DNA of 64,000 nt from the NCBI RefSeq assembly GCF_010731715.1, contig NZ_AP022587.1, positions 5,518,001-5,582,000 of the forward strand, read 5' to 3'. The stretch's first letter is position 1. The number at the start of each line of letters is the position of its first letter. The DNA comes from Mycobacterium stomatepiae (lineage in GTDB: Bacteria; Actinomycetota; Actinomycetes; Mycobacteriales; Mycobacteriaceae). Under the pieces are notes generated by a model, which made no database searches, was not told the origin of the DNA, and saw nothing but the letters and a program-made list of their open reading frames with translations. The translations under genes and the position numbers were made by a program. Of this stretch, positions 28,664-37,586 are shown piece by piece.

Positions 28664-29460
28664 TTCGGTTGGCGCTTCTCAATGAAGGCCCTCGGCCCCT
28701 CGGCCGAGTCCTGGGTCCGTAGCACCCGCTCGCGAAACGTCTCGGCCATGATCTCGGCCTCGTGCAGCGGCACGTTCAGGCCCTTGATGATGGCCAGCCG
28801 TGTTCCCCGAACCGCCAGTGGCGCATTGGAGTTCACGATGTCAGCAATCTCGTGCGCCCGCTCCAGCAGGCGGTCGTGCTCGACGACCTCGCTGATCAAC
28901 CCGAGTTCGTAGGCGCGCCCGGCGCTCATCCTTTCGTGCTTGCCCATCAACGCCATCCGCAGCGCGATCGAGCGGGGCAGCACCCGGGATACCCGCACCA
29001 TTTCCCGTCCGGCCACCAGGCCGATGCTGACATGCGGATCGAAGAACTGTGCCTGCTCGGACGCGATGACGATGTCGGTGGTGGTGACCCAGTCCATGCC
29101 TGCGCCGCAGCACAATCCGTTGACCGCGGTCAGCACGGGCTTGGCCGCCGCGCGAAACGGGGGAGTGCCCTCCTGCGGTGCTTCCCATTGGTCGTAGGTC
29201 GACAGGTACGGCCGCTCGTAGATCACCTTGCCGTCCTCGGGGATGGCGCCCACGTCGGCTCCGGTACAGAAGGCGCGGCCGGTGCCGGTGACGATGGTCA
29301 GCCACACGTTGTCGTCGTTCTCGGCCTCGTCATAGGCCGACCGCAGTTCGGTGACCATGTGCGGGCTCAGCGCGTTGAGAGCCTGCGGCCGGTTCAGCGT
29401 GATCGTGGCGGTATGCCCGTGCACCTCGTAGGTGATCGTGTCGAAGGAGTCAGCAGGCAT
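28648..29460 (-). CDS. Enoyl-CoA hydratase/isomerase (crotonase family)
   Basis: A 270-residue crotonase that hydrates trans-2-enoyl-CoA or isomerises double bonds. ITLNRPQALNALSPHM, the oxyanion segments GRAFCTGADVGAI (about 63-75) and AVNGLCCGAGMDW (about 111-123), and ASEQAQFFDPHVSIGLV are present. One active-site glutamate position is replaced by aspartate-rich sequence, so a hydratase versus other crotonase activity is not certain. The ATG at 29460 is preferred to 29475. It overlaps the amber-interrupted hydratase gene by 16 bp and appears intact. Confidence 0.86.
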   Translation of the reverse strand: MPADSFDTITYEVHGHTATITLNRPQALNALSPHMVTELRSAYDEAENDDNVWLTIVTGTGRAFCTGADVGAIPEDGKVIYERPYLSTYDQWEAPQEGTPPFRAAAKPVLTAVNGLCCGAGMDWVTTTDIVIASEQAQFFDPHVSIGLVAGREMVRVSRVLPRSIALRMALMGKHERMSAGRAYELGLISEVVEHDRLLERAHEIADIVNSNAPLAVRGTRLAIIKGLNVPLHEAEIMAETFRERVLRTQDSAEGPRAFIEKRQPNWQCR

Positions 29461-29501
29461 CCGTATTCCCTTCACACCGGTATGACCGAAAGCCTAGCCG
29501 G

Positions 29502-30321
29502 TCAACGTCCATCGAATTTCGGCGGGCGTCGTTGCCGAAATGCTTCCAAGCCGTCTTTGAAATCGTTTGTCCGACAAGATAATTCCAGGTTGAACAGCTC
29601 CTGCGTCATGGACTGGCTCAGCGACGCGTGCTGGCCGTACTGCAGGGCTTGCTTGGCCAGCCCGAGCGCGACGGTGGGACCTTCGGCGAGTCGCGCCAGC
29701 AGTCGCTCGACGGGATCGTCGAGTTCGGCCGGGCCGCGAGCCTGGTGAATCAATCCCCAGTCGGCAGCGTCGATCCCGCTCACCTTCTCGCCGAGCAACA
29801 GCATGCGCCGCGCGCGCCACCCCAGCCAGTCGGGGCAGCAGCCAGGTGGCACCCGAATCGGGGCTGAAACCCCGTTCGATGAACGGCTCCCAGAACACGG
29901 CATCGGTGGCGGCCACGGCGAAGTCGGCGACCAGCGCGAGACTGCAGCCCATCCCGACCGCCCAGCCCCGCACGGTGCACACCACCGGCAGTTGGATGGT
30001 TTGCACGAGCTCGATCAACCGGTGAGCGGCGTGTGGAATTCGGCGCACCAGATCACCGGTTCGCGGCCGCTGTCCGCTGCCGCCGTTGGTGGCGACCCAG
30101 TCGGCGCCCGCGCAGAAGTCGTCGCCCGCGCCGCGCAGGTGGATCGCGCGCAACGAGTCGTCGGCGGCGGCCTCGGTCAACGAACCGACCAGCGTATCGA
30201 TCATCAAGTGGGTCAACGAATTACGCCGTCGCGGGCGATCGAGGGTGAGTTGCAGGATCGCGCCATCCCGGCGTGCGGTCACCGACCCCTCGGCGTCGGC
30301 CGCATCGGCGTCGTGACTCAC
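29502..30321 (-). pseudogene. Enoyl-CoA hydratase, frameshifted in the last third
   Basis: The GTG start at 30321 reads a normal crotonase to about residue 170 (ends WLLPRLAGVARA). The matching C-terminus (MLLLGEKVSGIDAADWGL to QRRPPKFDGR) is one frame away. The shift lies in the alternating GCGCGCGCG run at 29806-29819 and looks like one extra base. The conserved GDDFCAGADW and TVRGWAVGMGCSL segments are intact. The unshifted product would end at 29494 with an arginine-rich tail. It heads the minus-strand operon and lies beside a shared 19-bp operator. Confidence 0.83.
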
Positions 30322-30346
30322 CGTCGGATCCGGCCTTTCTCGGCGA

Positions 30347-30365
30347 TACAGTTACCCATACAGTA
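30347..30365. promoter_or_regulatory. Candidate island operator, site 1
   Basis: TACAGTTACCCATACAGTA matches the palindrome at 50791-50809 at 13 of 19 positions and includes the full right arm TACAGTA. A third, inverted half-site CTGTAT follows at 30384-30389. It lies in the 130-bp divergent gap between the hydratase/fadD operon (minus) and the thioesterase/hydratase operon (plus), so it could control both. Confidence 0.6.
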
Positions 30366-30451
30366 GGCAATGCGATTGATACGCTGTATAAGTTATCAAG
30401 GAAACGCTGCCGACGGAACAACTCCGGTGATACCCGACGGAAGAGGGTCGC

Positions 30452-31129
30452 ATGCCCGATCGCGCACCGGTACGCGCCGATGATGCGAAATTCGGCGAGC
30501 CGCCCCTTGCCCAGACGGTGGAGGCCGCCGGCGCGATGCGGCGGCTGAGCTCCCTGCTGCTCTCGCTGGAACATCCGCATCCGACGGTCGACGCGATGCT
30601 GGCGAAGTTCGGCGAATGGGAAGCCGAGCTGGCGTTGGTGGCCCCGCGAGACAACGCGCCCCGGATCGGCGACGTCGATGACGATCCGCGCCGGGTATAC
30701 CTGAATCACGCGACCGATATCGGCGCCTATAACCCGTCCTTTCCCGAGTACTCCTTCGATTACCTCGACGCCGACAAGGCCGAGGGCGACGTGGTCTTCC
30801 CGCTCGTCTACGAGGGGCCGCCGGGCCTGGTGCACGGCGGCTTTCTGTGCGTCTTTTTCGACTGCGTGATCCAGCATCACAGTTGCGTGATGGGGCTGTC
30901 CGGCAAGACGCGATCGCTGCAGGTGACCTTCCGTCGGCCCACGCCGCTGCTGACCGAGCTGCGTTTCGACATCGCCCGATCGGAGGTCGAGCGCGGCATC
31001 GCCTCGACGGCGCGGCTGCGGCACGGCGACGACGTGCTGTGCATCGGCGAGGTCAACACCCTGGCCTCGCAGCCGGACAAGCTGACCGGATACAGATTCG
31101 GGAGCGGGCGAAAGGAATCGGCGACATGA
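30452..31129 (+). CDS. Hotdog-fold thioesterase (PaaI-like)
   Basis: A 225-residue protein with a C-terminal hotdog domain. The core motif PPGLVHGGFLCVFFDCVIQHH (about 130-150) resembles acyl-CoA thioesterases, where the HGG turn and following helix hold the CoA ester. The N-terminal 90 residues are helical and unassigned. It ends in an ATGA overlap with the next hydratase gene. It would hydrolyse an acyl-CoA of the catabolic pathway; the substrate is unknown. Confidence 0.78.
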   Translation: MPDRAPVRADDAKFGEPPLAQTVEAAGAMRRLSSLLLSLEHPHPTVDAMLAKFGEWEAELALVAPRDNAPRIGDVDDDPRRVYLNHATDIGAYNPSFPEYSFDYLDADKAEGDVVFPLVYEGPPGLVHGGFLCVFFDCVIQHHSCVMGLSGKTRSLQVTFRRPTPLLTELRFDIARSEVERGIASTARLRHGDDVLCIGEVNTLASQPDKLTGYRFGSGRKESAT

Positions 31130-32010
31130 GTGCCCCGCACGACGACCGGGTGCTTTTCGAAATCGATCCCGCGCATCGAATCGCGACGATCACGCTGAAC
31201 AATCCCAAGCAGCGCAACTCCTATGACGCCGCCATGCGCGAGGCCGTCGGCCGCTGTCTGGATCAGGTGGCCGAAGACGACGATCTGACGGTGGTGCTGC
31301 TGCGCGGCGCCGAGGGAGTCTTTTCCACCGGGGCTGACATGAACAACGCATACGGCTGGTACGGCGAGAAGGCTCAGGCGCCCGAAGCGGCCAAGCGCCG
31401 GCCCAGTCAGCGCAGACGACTTACGGTGGACCGCAAGTCATTTAGCTTCTATCACAACTTCATGGGGTTTCCGAAGGTGACGGTGGGGGAGATCTCCGGC
31501 TATGCACTGGGCGGTGGATTCGAGATGGCCCTGATGACCGACATCTCGGTGATCGCCCGCGATACGAAGATCGGCATGCCGGCCACGCGCTTCCTGGGTC
31601 CGGCGTTGGGCAGCCTGCACATGTTCTTCCATCGGTTGGGGCCGGTACTGGCCCGCCGCCTGCTGCTGACCGGTGACGTCATCGAAGCGGGTGAGCTCGA
31701 GCATCTCGGAATCTTTACCGACACATGTGATTCCGGTGCCGTGACCGCGCGCGCCCGCTACTGGGCCGAGAAGGCGGCGAAGATGCCCGCCGACGGGGTT
31801 GTCATCGCCAAGGAGGCATTCCGCCTCGTCGAGCAGAGCCAGGCGTACAACGGTGAGGAAGTCGCGAGCTATCTCTTCCACGCCTACGGCACCAACTTGC
31901 AATTCGGGCCGGACGAGTTCAACTTCGTCAAAACCCGGGCACAGCACGGCACCAAGGAAGCATTCCGGCTACGTGACGAGCATTTCCGTGTGCCGAAACC
32001 CGAAACATAG
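31126..32010 (+). CDS. Enoyl-CoA hydratase/isomerase family protein
   Basis: A 294-residue crotonase. ITLNNPKQRNSYDAAM, the oxyanion segment GVFSTGADMNN (about 64-74) and the second one GEISGYALGGGFEMALMTD (about 121-139) are present. An insert of about 30 basic residues (KRRPSQRRRLTVDRK, about 88-102) and a long C-terminal helix set it apart from simple hydratases. The ATG at 31126 overlaps the thioesterase stop. It converges with the TetR gene with a 14-bp gap. Intact. Confidence 0.84.
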   Translation: MSAPHDDRVLFEIDPAHRIATITLNNPKQRNSYDAAMREAVGRCLDQVAEDDDLTVVLLRGAEGVFSTGADMNNAYGWYGEKAQAPEAAKRRPSQRRRLTVDRKSFSFYHNFMGFPKVTVGEISGYALGGGFEMALMTDISVIARDTKIGMPATRFLGPALGSLHMFFHRLGPVLARRLLLTGDVIEAGELEHLGIFTDTCDSGAVTARARYWAEKAAKMPADGVVIAKEAFRLVEQSQAYNGEEVASYLFHAYGTNLQFGPDEFNFVKTRAQHGTKEAFRLRDEHFRVPKPET

Positions 32011-32024
32011 CAACCGGATTCGCG

Positions 32025-32822
32025 CTAGCGGCGCGCGGTCGTCTTGGGTCGCGAAGATGACTTCGTCGCCTTGCGCGGCCGCGACGTTGTCGACTTGGCG
32101 GCTTTCGATCCCTCCTCGATCAACCGGCTGGCGTGGTCGAGGATGCAGGTGAGGCCGTACTCGAAATTGGTTTCATCCGGTGCGCCGATTCGGTGACCAA
32201 TCCGGCTCACCTGGGCGAGCAGCGGGGTCTTTTCGGGGTCGATGGCAACGGTGTCTTCGATGGCGCGCGGGCCGACGTCGGAGGACTGGTTCTTTTCGTA
32301 CAGCCGTTGCAGCACCACCGAGCCGCGGACGTGCACCGAAACCGCCGAATAGGTGTCGAAGGCGTCTTCGGGCGTGAGGCCGGCCTCGACCAGATTGGAG
32401 ATCGCCTTCTCCATCTCCACGGCGCCCACTCGGGCCGCCTTGGGGCTCAGCGCGGCGCGAATCAAAATCAGGTCGCACAGAATTGGATTGCCCATGAACG
32501 TCTTACGCATCGAGCGCGCGTGATTGCGCAGGGTTTCGCGCCAATCGCTGGCCTCGACATAGGGAGTGGCGAACACATACTTGCTCAGGGCGCGGTCGGT
32601 CATCGCGTTGAGCAAGTCGTCCTTCTTGCGGAAGTACCAGTAAATGCTGGTAACGCCGACGCCGAGGTGTTTGCCGAGCAGCGGCATGCTCAAATTGTCG
32701 ATCGAGACCTGCTCCGCGAGTTCGAATGCGCCGCTGATGATGTCGTCGGGGTTGATGGATCCGCGTTCACGTCTTTGACGCTTATCAGCGGTTGCCTGCT
32801 TTGCCACTACGGGCACCTCCAT
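32025..32822 (-). CDS. TetR-family regulator with basic C-terminal tail
   Basis: A 265-residue TetR-type regulator. The DNA-binding domain covers about residues 20-70, with HTH text MPLLGKHLGVGVTSIYWYFR. The ligand domain follows. The last 26 residues (from about KAAKSTTSRPRK) are lysine, arginine and serine rich, unusual for TetR and perhaps an extra DNA contact. The ATG at 32822 has GGAGGTG-like sequence nearby; earlier in-frame codons do not extend the domain. A copy of the shared 19-bp palindrome lies 148 bp upstream. It is the only regulator inside the island, so it is the best candidate for binding all six sites. Confidence 0.85.
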   Translation of the reverse strand: MEVPVVAKQATADKRQRRERGSINPDDIISGAFELAEQVSIDNLSMPLLGKHLGVGVTSIYWYFRKKDDLLNAMTDRALSKYVFATPYVEASDWRETLRNHARSMRKTFMGNPILCDLILIRAALSPKAARVGAVEMEKAISNLVEAGLTPEDAFDTYSAVSVHVRGSVVLQRLYEKNQSSDVGPRAIEDTVAIDPEKTPLLAQVSRIGHRIGAPDETNFEYGLTCILDHASRLIEEGSKAAKSTTSRPRKATKSSSRPKTTARR

Positions 32823-32969
32823 CAAAATGTATCCTGTGCGTACGGTCTGCAACGGTGCCACCGATTGAATCAAATCTACTCGGCAGATATGCTCCCACCT
32901 GCGTATATGTAGGCGTGTCGCCATTCTGGCGTGGCCTTCAACCGGCGCCTCGTACGCATTTCCATCTGT

Positions 32970-32988
32970 TACTGTAATACCTATCGTA
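32970..32988. promoter_or_regulatory. Candidate island operator, site 2
   Basis: TACTGTAATACCTATCGTA matches the 50791 palindrome at 14 of 19 positions, with the complete left arm TACTGTAAT. It lies in the 252-bp gap between tetR (minus) and the SDR/DapA-like genes (plus), where it could give autoregulation. I see no gene in this gap. Confidence 0.62.
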
Positions 32989-33074
32989 GGCTTTTTGGTA
33001 TATGAAGCTGGACGGGCAAAGATGACCGGACGCAAGCCATTGGCTGCCGCAGCGCATGAGCCGCGGATGTCGCC

Positions 33075-33536
33075 ATGGATCTAGGCCTGGCGAATGCGAC
33101 AGCGGTAGTTGTTGGTGGTAGTCGCGGTATGGGTTTGGCCGCGTCGCGTTGCCTGGCCGAAGACGGCGCGCGGGTGGCGGTGGTCGGCCGAACTCAAACC
33201 TCCCTCGACAGCGCAGTGACCGATCTCACCGACCGTGGCAGTCCGGAGGCCCTGGGATTCGCGGCCGACATCGGTCACTCCGCGGCGGTGGACAAAGTAT
33301 TCGCCGAAATTTCCGCCCGATGGAACGGCGAACTCAACGTACTGATCAATACGGTCGGCCCGGGAGCGGCGGGCAGCTTCGAAGACCTCACCGACGACCA
33401 GTGGCGTCAGTCTGTCGAAGAAGGCGTGATGGGGATGGTGCGCTGCGTGCGCGCGGCGCTTCCCCTGCTGCGTAAAGCGCAGTGGGCACGCGTCGTCGAC
33501 TTTTCGGCGCACTCGACACAGCGGCAAAAGGAGTGA
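33075..33536 (+). pseudogene. Short-chain dehydrogenase, C-terminally truncated
   Basis: The 153 codons cover only the first half of an SDR: cofactor motif VVGGSRGMGLAASRCLAEDG (about 13-32), then NTVGPGAAGSFEDL, ending at VVDFSAHSTQRQKE. The serine of the active site is just reached; the Tyr-Lys pair and the rest of the roughly 270-residue domain are absent. The stop falls three bases before the GTG of the next gene, so a deletion has probably joined them cleanly. The product cannot be an active SDR. Confidence 0.82.
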
Positions 33537-33539
33537 ACT

Positions 33540-34547
33540 GTGGCGACAGCTGCTGAGGCGCGCACCTGGGCGCGCGGAGCATTGCGCGGAATCGGCGACT
33601 CGCTCTACACACCGTTCTGCGGCACCGACGGCGAGGACATCGACTGGGATGCGTACCGGACTCTGGTGCGTTACTGCGTCGGTGATCTCGGGCACCCGAT
33701 GCTGTGGTGTACCAGCGGAATCGCCGAATTCTGGTCGCTCACCATCGGCGAGCGGAAACGCTTGCTGGAAGTGGCGATCGAGGAAGCCCGCGCCATCAAC
33801 CCCGACGTCGTGGTGCAGGCCTGTACGGCCGCCACGGCACCCAAGGACTGTCTGGATTTGACGCAGCACGCTGCGCAGGCGGGCGCCGATATCGCCTACA
33901 TCCAGACCCCGATGATGGAGGCCCACGGGGGCGAAGGCGTGCTGCGATTCTTCAAATACATTGCCGCGCGGACGGATATCGCACTCGGGATGTTCAATTC
34001 TCCGTCGTCGGGCTATGTGTTGACCCCGGCCGAAAGCGCCCGGATCTACGAAGAGGTGCCCGCCGTGTGCGCCACCAAGGAGGGCGCCTTCCGACCCGAG
34101 GCCAGCCGCCGGCTGCACGAATTGGCGCCCGGTCTGGCGGTATGGGAATGCGACAGGACGGTGTATCGCGCCGGGTGGTTGCGGGCGGGAATCGTCTGCC
34201 CGGCCCAATTGGGCACCGCTGGTTATCTTTTCGAGACACCGCAGCGGCGGCAGTTCTCCGAGTATTGGGAACTGATCCTCAACGACAAGCTGCTCGAGGC
34301 AATGGACTACGGGCGCGAGTCCGGGATGGACCAATTCGATCTGGACATCGGATCGTGGTGGACCTGCTACCCGGGACGATCCGATTACTTCACTCACTGG
34401 GGCGGGGCTTTCAAATACGCCGCCTCGCTGCTGGGCCTGCCGATAGGCGCGTACCCGCATTCGCGGCCTCCGCAGGCGGAATTGCCGGCCGAGGCCAAGG
34501 CCCAGATCGAAACGGCATATCGCCGGCTCGGACTCGTCGGCGGGTAG
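33540..34547 (+). CDS. Dihydrodipicolinate synthase/N-acetylneuraminate lyase family (DapA-like) protein
   Basis: A 335-residue class I aldolase-fold protein. The Schiff-base lysine is in VCATKEGAF (about 177-185) and AYIQTPMMEAHGG holds the family tyrosine region. Differences from true DapA (TPF-type start YTPFCGTDGEDID, extra C-terminal helices) suggest an aldolase, hydratase or aldolase-type lyase in catabolism rather than lysine synthesis. The GTG at 33540 follows AAAAGGAG. It lies in the TetR-flanked part of the island and is intact. Confidence 0.82.
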   Translation: MATAAEARTWARGALRGIGDSLYTPFCGTDGEDIDWDAYRTLVRYCVGDLGHPMLWCTSGIAEFWSLTIGERKRLLEVAIEEARAINPDVVVQACTAATAPKDCLDLTQHAAQAGADIAYIQTPMMEAHGGEGVLRFFKYIAARTDIALGMFNSPSSGYVLTPAESARIYEEVPAVCATKEGAFRPEASRRLHELAPGLAVWECDRTVYRAGWLRAGIVCPAQLGTAGYLFETPQRRQFSEYWELILNDKLLEAMDYGRESGMDQFDLDIGSWWTCYPGRSDYFTHWGGAFKYAASLLGLPIGAYPHSRPPQAELPAEAKAQIETAYRRLGLVGG

Positions 34548-34586
34548 AGACCTGCCGGAAAACCTTGTGCCGCACGCCCACGCGAA

Positions 34587-34613
34587 GGCCCGGCCACCCA
34601 GGGTGACCGGGCC
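34587..34613. terminator. Bidirectional hairpin terminator candidate
   Basis: GGCCCGG and CCGGGCC form the outer arms of a hairpin with inner ACCC/GGGT pairing, 40 bp after the DapA-like stop and 21 bp after the convergent csbD-like stop. There is no T run, which is usual in mycobacteria. Confidence 0.6.
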
Positions 34614-34633
34614 CTGCGCAGCAGGCGCGTTGG

Positions 34634-34852
34634 CTAGTTTTGCTCGGCGCGCTGGCGTGCCTCGTGAATCTTCGCCTCGGCACGAGCCTTGTCGGCTTGA
34701 GCTTCCTTCTTCGTGGCATTGCGCAGCGCCTCGGCTTTGTCCTGCTGCGCCTGACCCTCGGTGATCCAGTCGTTGCGGCCCGCGACGGTGCCGACTACTT
34801 CCTTGGCCTTGCCCACGACGTCGTCCACCACGCCTCGGATGATGTCAACCAT
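34634..34852 (-). CDS. CsbD-like small stress protein (microaggregate-binding protein type)
   Basis: A 72-residue, highly charged helical protein of the CsbD-like family. The N-terminus MVDIIRGVVDDVVGKAKEVV and the segment GRNDWITEGQAQQDKAEAL are typical; the C-terminus is Ala/Lys/Glu/Arg-rich (AQADKARAEAKIHEARQRAE). In mycobacteria such proteins are small, abundant and of unknown function, often stress-induced. The ATG at 34852 has GGAGG upstream on the minus strand (AGGAGGAGGGAAACGCCG region). Confidence 0.85.
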   Translation of the reverse strand: MVDIIRGVVDDVVGKAKEVVGTVAGRNDWITEGQAQQDKAEALRNATKKEAQADKARAEAKIHEARQRAEQN

Positions 34853-34949
34853 CGGCGTTTCCCTCCTCCTGCCTAGTGGGTGCCTGACTACCTCTTCCCG
34901 ATCACCCGATCGCAGAAACCACGATCCGGACGTGGCGCTCGCCACAGAA

Positions 34950-35165
34950 TCAGTGCGCATGCCCGTTGGCAGCGGCGTTCACCGGCGTTTTCGCCGTCGT
35001 CGCGGTCGCCTCGGCATCCGCGATGTGCGGCGCCGACTCATCCGTGGGCGCGCGCTCGCCGCTGTTTCGGCGCCGCCGCGCCCACCAGACGAGCGCGATC
35101 GCCACACCCGCCGGTCCCAGCGCCAGCAGGAACTGAACACCGGCCAGCGTCGCCTCGATTTTCAT
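34950..35165 (-). CDS. Small single-pass membrane protein
   Basis: A 71-residue protein with one membrane segment at about 7-29 (LAGVQFLLALGPAGVAIALV) followed by WWARRRR, so the C-terminus is probably cytoplasmic. The tail is Ala/Thr/Asp-rich and ends GHAH. It is probably real because of the segment and the lack of another frame here, but I know no function. The frame is open upstream to 35444 without membrane character; the ATG at 35165 is the sensible start. Confidence 0.5.
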   Translation of the reverse strand: MKIEATLAGVQFLLALGPAGVAIALVWWARRRRNSGERAPTDESAPHIADAEATATTAKTPVNAAANGHAH

Positions 35166-35416
35166 TACGGCTGACCGCGCCTGCTTCAGGCGATGCACAA
35201 CCGCTTTTGCTGTCGACTTCACTAACAAACCCCTCAGCTCCCGGATATCGGCGTTCTGTTGTCGGTAACCCGGGGAGTCGCCATCCCAAACACGGGCTGC
35301 GAATTCGTTGCTGGGATTTCCGCAGCCAGTCGCCGTCGCCGATGGGCGTTCAGCATCGGTGAAATTCGCTGTTTGGCCTGGGTTCACGGGGTCGCACGAA
35401 CAGTTGTGGAATGCAG

Positions 35417-35435
35417 TACCGATAGGTATACAGTA
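35417..35435. promoter_or_regulatory. Candidate island operator, site 3
   Basis: TACCGATAGGTATACAGTA matches the 50791 palindrome at 12 of 19 positions with an intact right arm. It lies 57 bp upstream of the hydratase at 35492, which heads a six-gene plus-strand operon. The 326-bp gap 35166-35491 shows no gene otherwise. Confidence 0.55.
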
Positions 35436-35491
35436 TGGGTACAAAGCCCACTGAAATCCGTCGTCACAAGCATGAGGAGGTGTCGCGGAGA

Positions 35492-36352
35492 ATGTCCGGC
35501 AACGACGGTGCCTCCCAGGACTGTCGAGCCGACGATGCGGTGCTCTACGAGGCCACGGACAGCGGCGTCGCGATCCTGACGTTCAATCGGCCGGACCGCC
35601 TCAACGCGTGGGGCCCCGACATCGCCGCCGGCTTCTATGCCGGTATCGACCGCGCCGAATCCGATCCCGCCGTCCGGGTGGTCGTGCTGACCGGTCGGGG
35701 CAGAGGGTTCTGCGCCGGTGCGTATTTGGGCGCACCGGGCGGCGGGGCGGCGAAGGTCAGCGAATCGATGGAGAATGCCGGGCAGACGAATCTCGCTGAC
35801 TTGGTCGGCGAACGGCCGCCGCATTTTGTGACCACGTTGCGCAAGCCGGTCATCGCGGCCATCAACGGTGCCTGTGTCGGCATCGGCTTGACCCAGGCGT
35901 TGATGTGCGACGTCCGGTTCGCCGCCGCCGGGGCCAAGTTCGGTGCGGTGTTCGCGCGCCGGGGCCTGATCGCAGAATTCGGCATCTCGTGGATCCTGCC
36001 CCGCCTGACCAGCATGGGAATCGCGCTCGACCTCTTGCTGAGCGCGCGCACGTTTCTCGCCGAGGAGGCCGCCGAGCTGAGATTGGTCAAAGAGGTGGTG
36101 GCGGCCGACGACCTGATGAAGCGTGTCCTGGAGTATGCCGAGGACATGGCCGCCAACTGCTCGCCGGCGTCGATGGCGGTGGTCAAACGGCAGGTCTACG
36201 CCGACGACATCCGCGATGTCGTGGACGCGCACAATCGCTCCGAAATCCTGGTGCACGAAGCGATGTCGCGGCCGGATGTCATCGAAGGGATCACGTGCTT
36301 TCTCGAGAAGCGGACCCCGCAGTTTTCTGCGCTGCGCCCAACAGACGCTTAG
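35492..36352 (+). CDS. Enoyl-CoA hydratase (crotonase family)
   Basis: A 286-residue crotonase heading the operon. LTFNRPDRLNAWGPDI, the oxyanion segments GRGFCAGAYLGAP (about 70-82) and AINGACVGIGLTQALMCD (about 122-139), and the EFGISWILPRL region with a glutamate one turn later are visible. The ATG at 35492 is preferred; an in-frame codon at 35435 lies in the operator. The stop is 19 bases before the amidohydrolase start. Intact. Confidence 0.87.
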   Translation: MSGNDGASQDCRADDAVLYEATDSGVAILTFNRPDRLNAWGPDIAAGFYAGIDRAESDPAVRVVVLTGRGRGFCAGAYLGAPGGGAAKVSESMENAGQTNLADLVGERPPHFVTTLRKPVIAAINGACVGIGLTQALMCDVRFAAAGAKFGAVFARRGLIAEFGISWILPRLTSMGIALDLLLSARTFLAEEAAELRLVKEVVAADDLMKRVLEYAEDMAANCSPASMAVVKRQVYADDIRDVVDAHNRSEILVHEAMSRPDVIEGITCFLEKRTPQFSALRPTDA

Positions 36353-36371
36353 CGCCTCCGAAGGGATGATC

Positions 36372-37505
36372 ATGAGTAGCTTGAGCTACAAGGCGATTGA
36401 CGTCGACAACCACTACTACGAACCGCTGGATGCCTTCACCCGCCACCTCGACAAGGCGTTCAAGACTCGCGGCGTGCAGATGGTCACCCAAGGCAAGCGC
36501 ACCTTGGCCGTGATCGGAGGCCGGGTCAACAACTTCATTCCGAACCCGACCTTCGACCCGATCATCGTTCCTGGCTGCCTGGATCTGTTGTTCCGCGGCG
36601 AGATTCCCGAAGGCGTCGACCCGGCCTCACTGATGAAGGTCGAGCGGCTCTCCGAACACCCCGAGTACCAGAACCGTGACGCCCGCATCACGGTGATGGA
36701 CACCCAGGACGTCGAAACGATGTTCATGCTCCCGACATTCGGGTGTGGGGTCGAGGAGGCGCTCAAGCACGACATCGATGCGACGATGGCGTCGGTGCAC
36801 GCGTTCAACCTGTGGCTCGACGAGGACTGGGGTTTCGATCGGCCCGACCGCCGGATCATCAGCGCGCCGATCATCTCGCTGGCTGATCCGGCCAAGGCGC
36901 TCGAAGAGGTCGACTTCGTGTTGGCCCGCGGCGCCAAACTGGTGCTGGTGCGCCCGGCGCCGGTGCCCGGCGTGGTCAAGCCGCGGTCGTTGGGACATCC
37001 CAGCCATGACCCGGTGTGGGCGCGGTTGGCCGAGGCGGGCGTGCCGGTCGGTTTTCACCTCAGCGACAGCGGCTATTTGCACATCGCGGCGGCATGGGGC
37101 GGCAAGTCGACGTTCGAAGGGTTCGGCGCTAAGGATCCGTTGGACAACGTGCTGCTCGACGACCGCGCGATCCACGACACGATGGCCTCGATGATCGTGC
37201 ACGGCGTGTTCACCCGCCATCCGGAACTGAAGGCGGTCAGCATCGAAAACGGTTCGTACTTCGTGCATCGTCTGGTCAAGCGGCTGAAGAAGGCGGCTAA
37301 CACCCAGCCGCGCGATTTCCCCGAGGATCCGGTGGGGCAGTTGCGCATCAACGTGTGGATCGCCCCGTACTACGAGGACGACCTGCCGGAGCTGGCCGAG
37401 GTCATCGGTGTCGACAAGATCTTGTTCGGCTCGGACTGGCCACACGGCGAAGGCCTCGAGTCGCCGGTGTCGATCACCGGGGAACTGACCGCTTTCAGCG
37501 AATAG
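36372..37505 (+). CDS. Amidohydrolase-2 family protein, cut by an amber codon 22 residues early
   Basis: A 377-residue metal-dependent hydrolase of the decarboxylase type (amidohydrolase 2). AIDVDNHYYEPLDAF near the N-terminus and the terminal LFGSDWPHGEG with the metal-site aspartate are present; VGFHLSDSGY and VSIENGSYFVHRL lie between. The TAG at 37503-37505 follows LTAFSE, and the same frame goes on DIRKIMRDNALDLLGAKAVV to a second TAG at 37572-37574. That tail is the normal family C-terminus, so the stop is probably a mutation or is read through. The catalytic part is complete, so the product may still work. The ATG at 36372 has GAAGGG six bases upstream. Confidence 0.82.
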   Translation: MSSLSYKAIDVDNHYYEPLDAFTRHLDKAFKTRGVQMVTQGKRTLAVIGGRVNNFIPNPTFDPIIVPGCLDLLFRGEIPEGVDPASLMKVERLSEHPEYQNRDARITVMDTQDVETMFMLPTFGCGVEEALKHDIDATMASVHAFNLWLDEDWGFDRPDRRIISAPIISLADPAKALEEVDFVLARGAKLVLVRPAPVPGVVKPRSLGHPSHDPVWARLAEAGVPVGFHLSDSGYLHIAAAWGGKSTFEGFGAKDPLDNVLLDDRAIHDTMASMIVHGVFTRHPELKAVSIENGSYFVHRLVKRLKKAANTQPRDFPEDPVGQLRINVWIAPYYEDDLPELAEVIGVDKILFGSDWPHGEGLESPVSITGELTAFSE

Positions 37506-37586
37506 GATATCCGGAAGATCATGCGCGACAATGCGTTAGATCTGCTCGGCGCCAAAGCCGTCGTGGCGGCCTAGGCGGCCCCGCCA

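Noticed and set aside
30347..30365. KstR-type cholesterol operator
   Set aside because: The motif lacks the AAC-N2-GTT core of KstR sites as I know them; the island palindrome is different.
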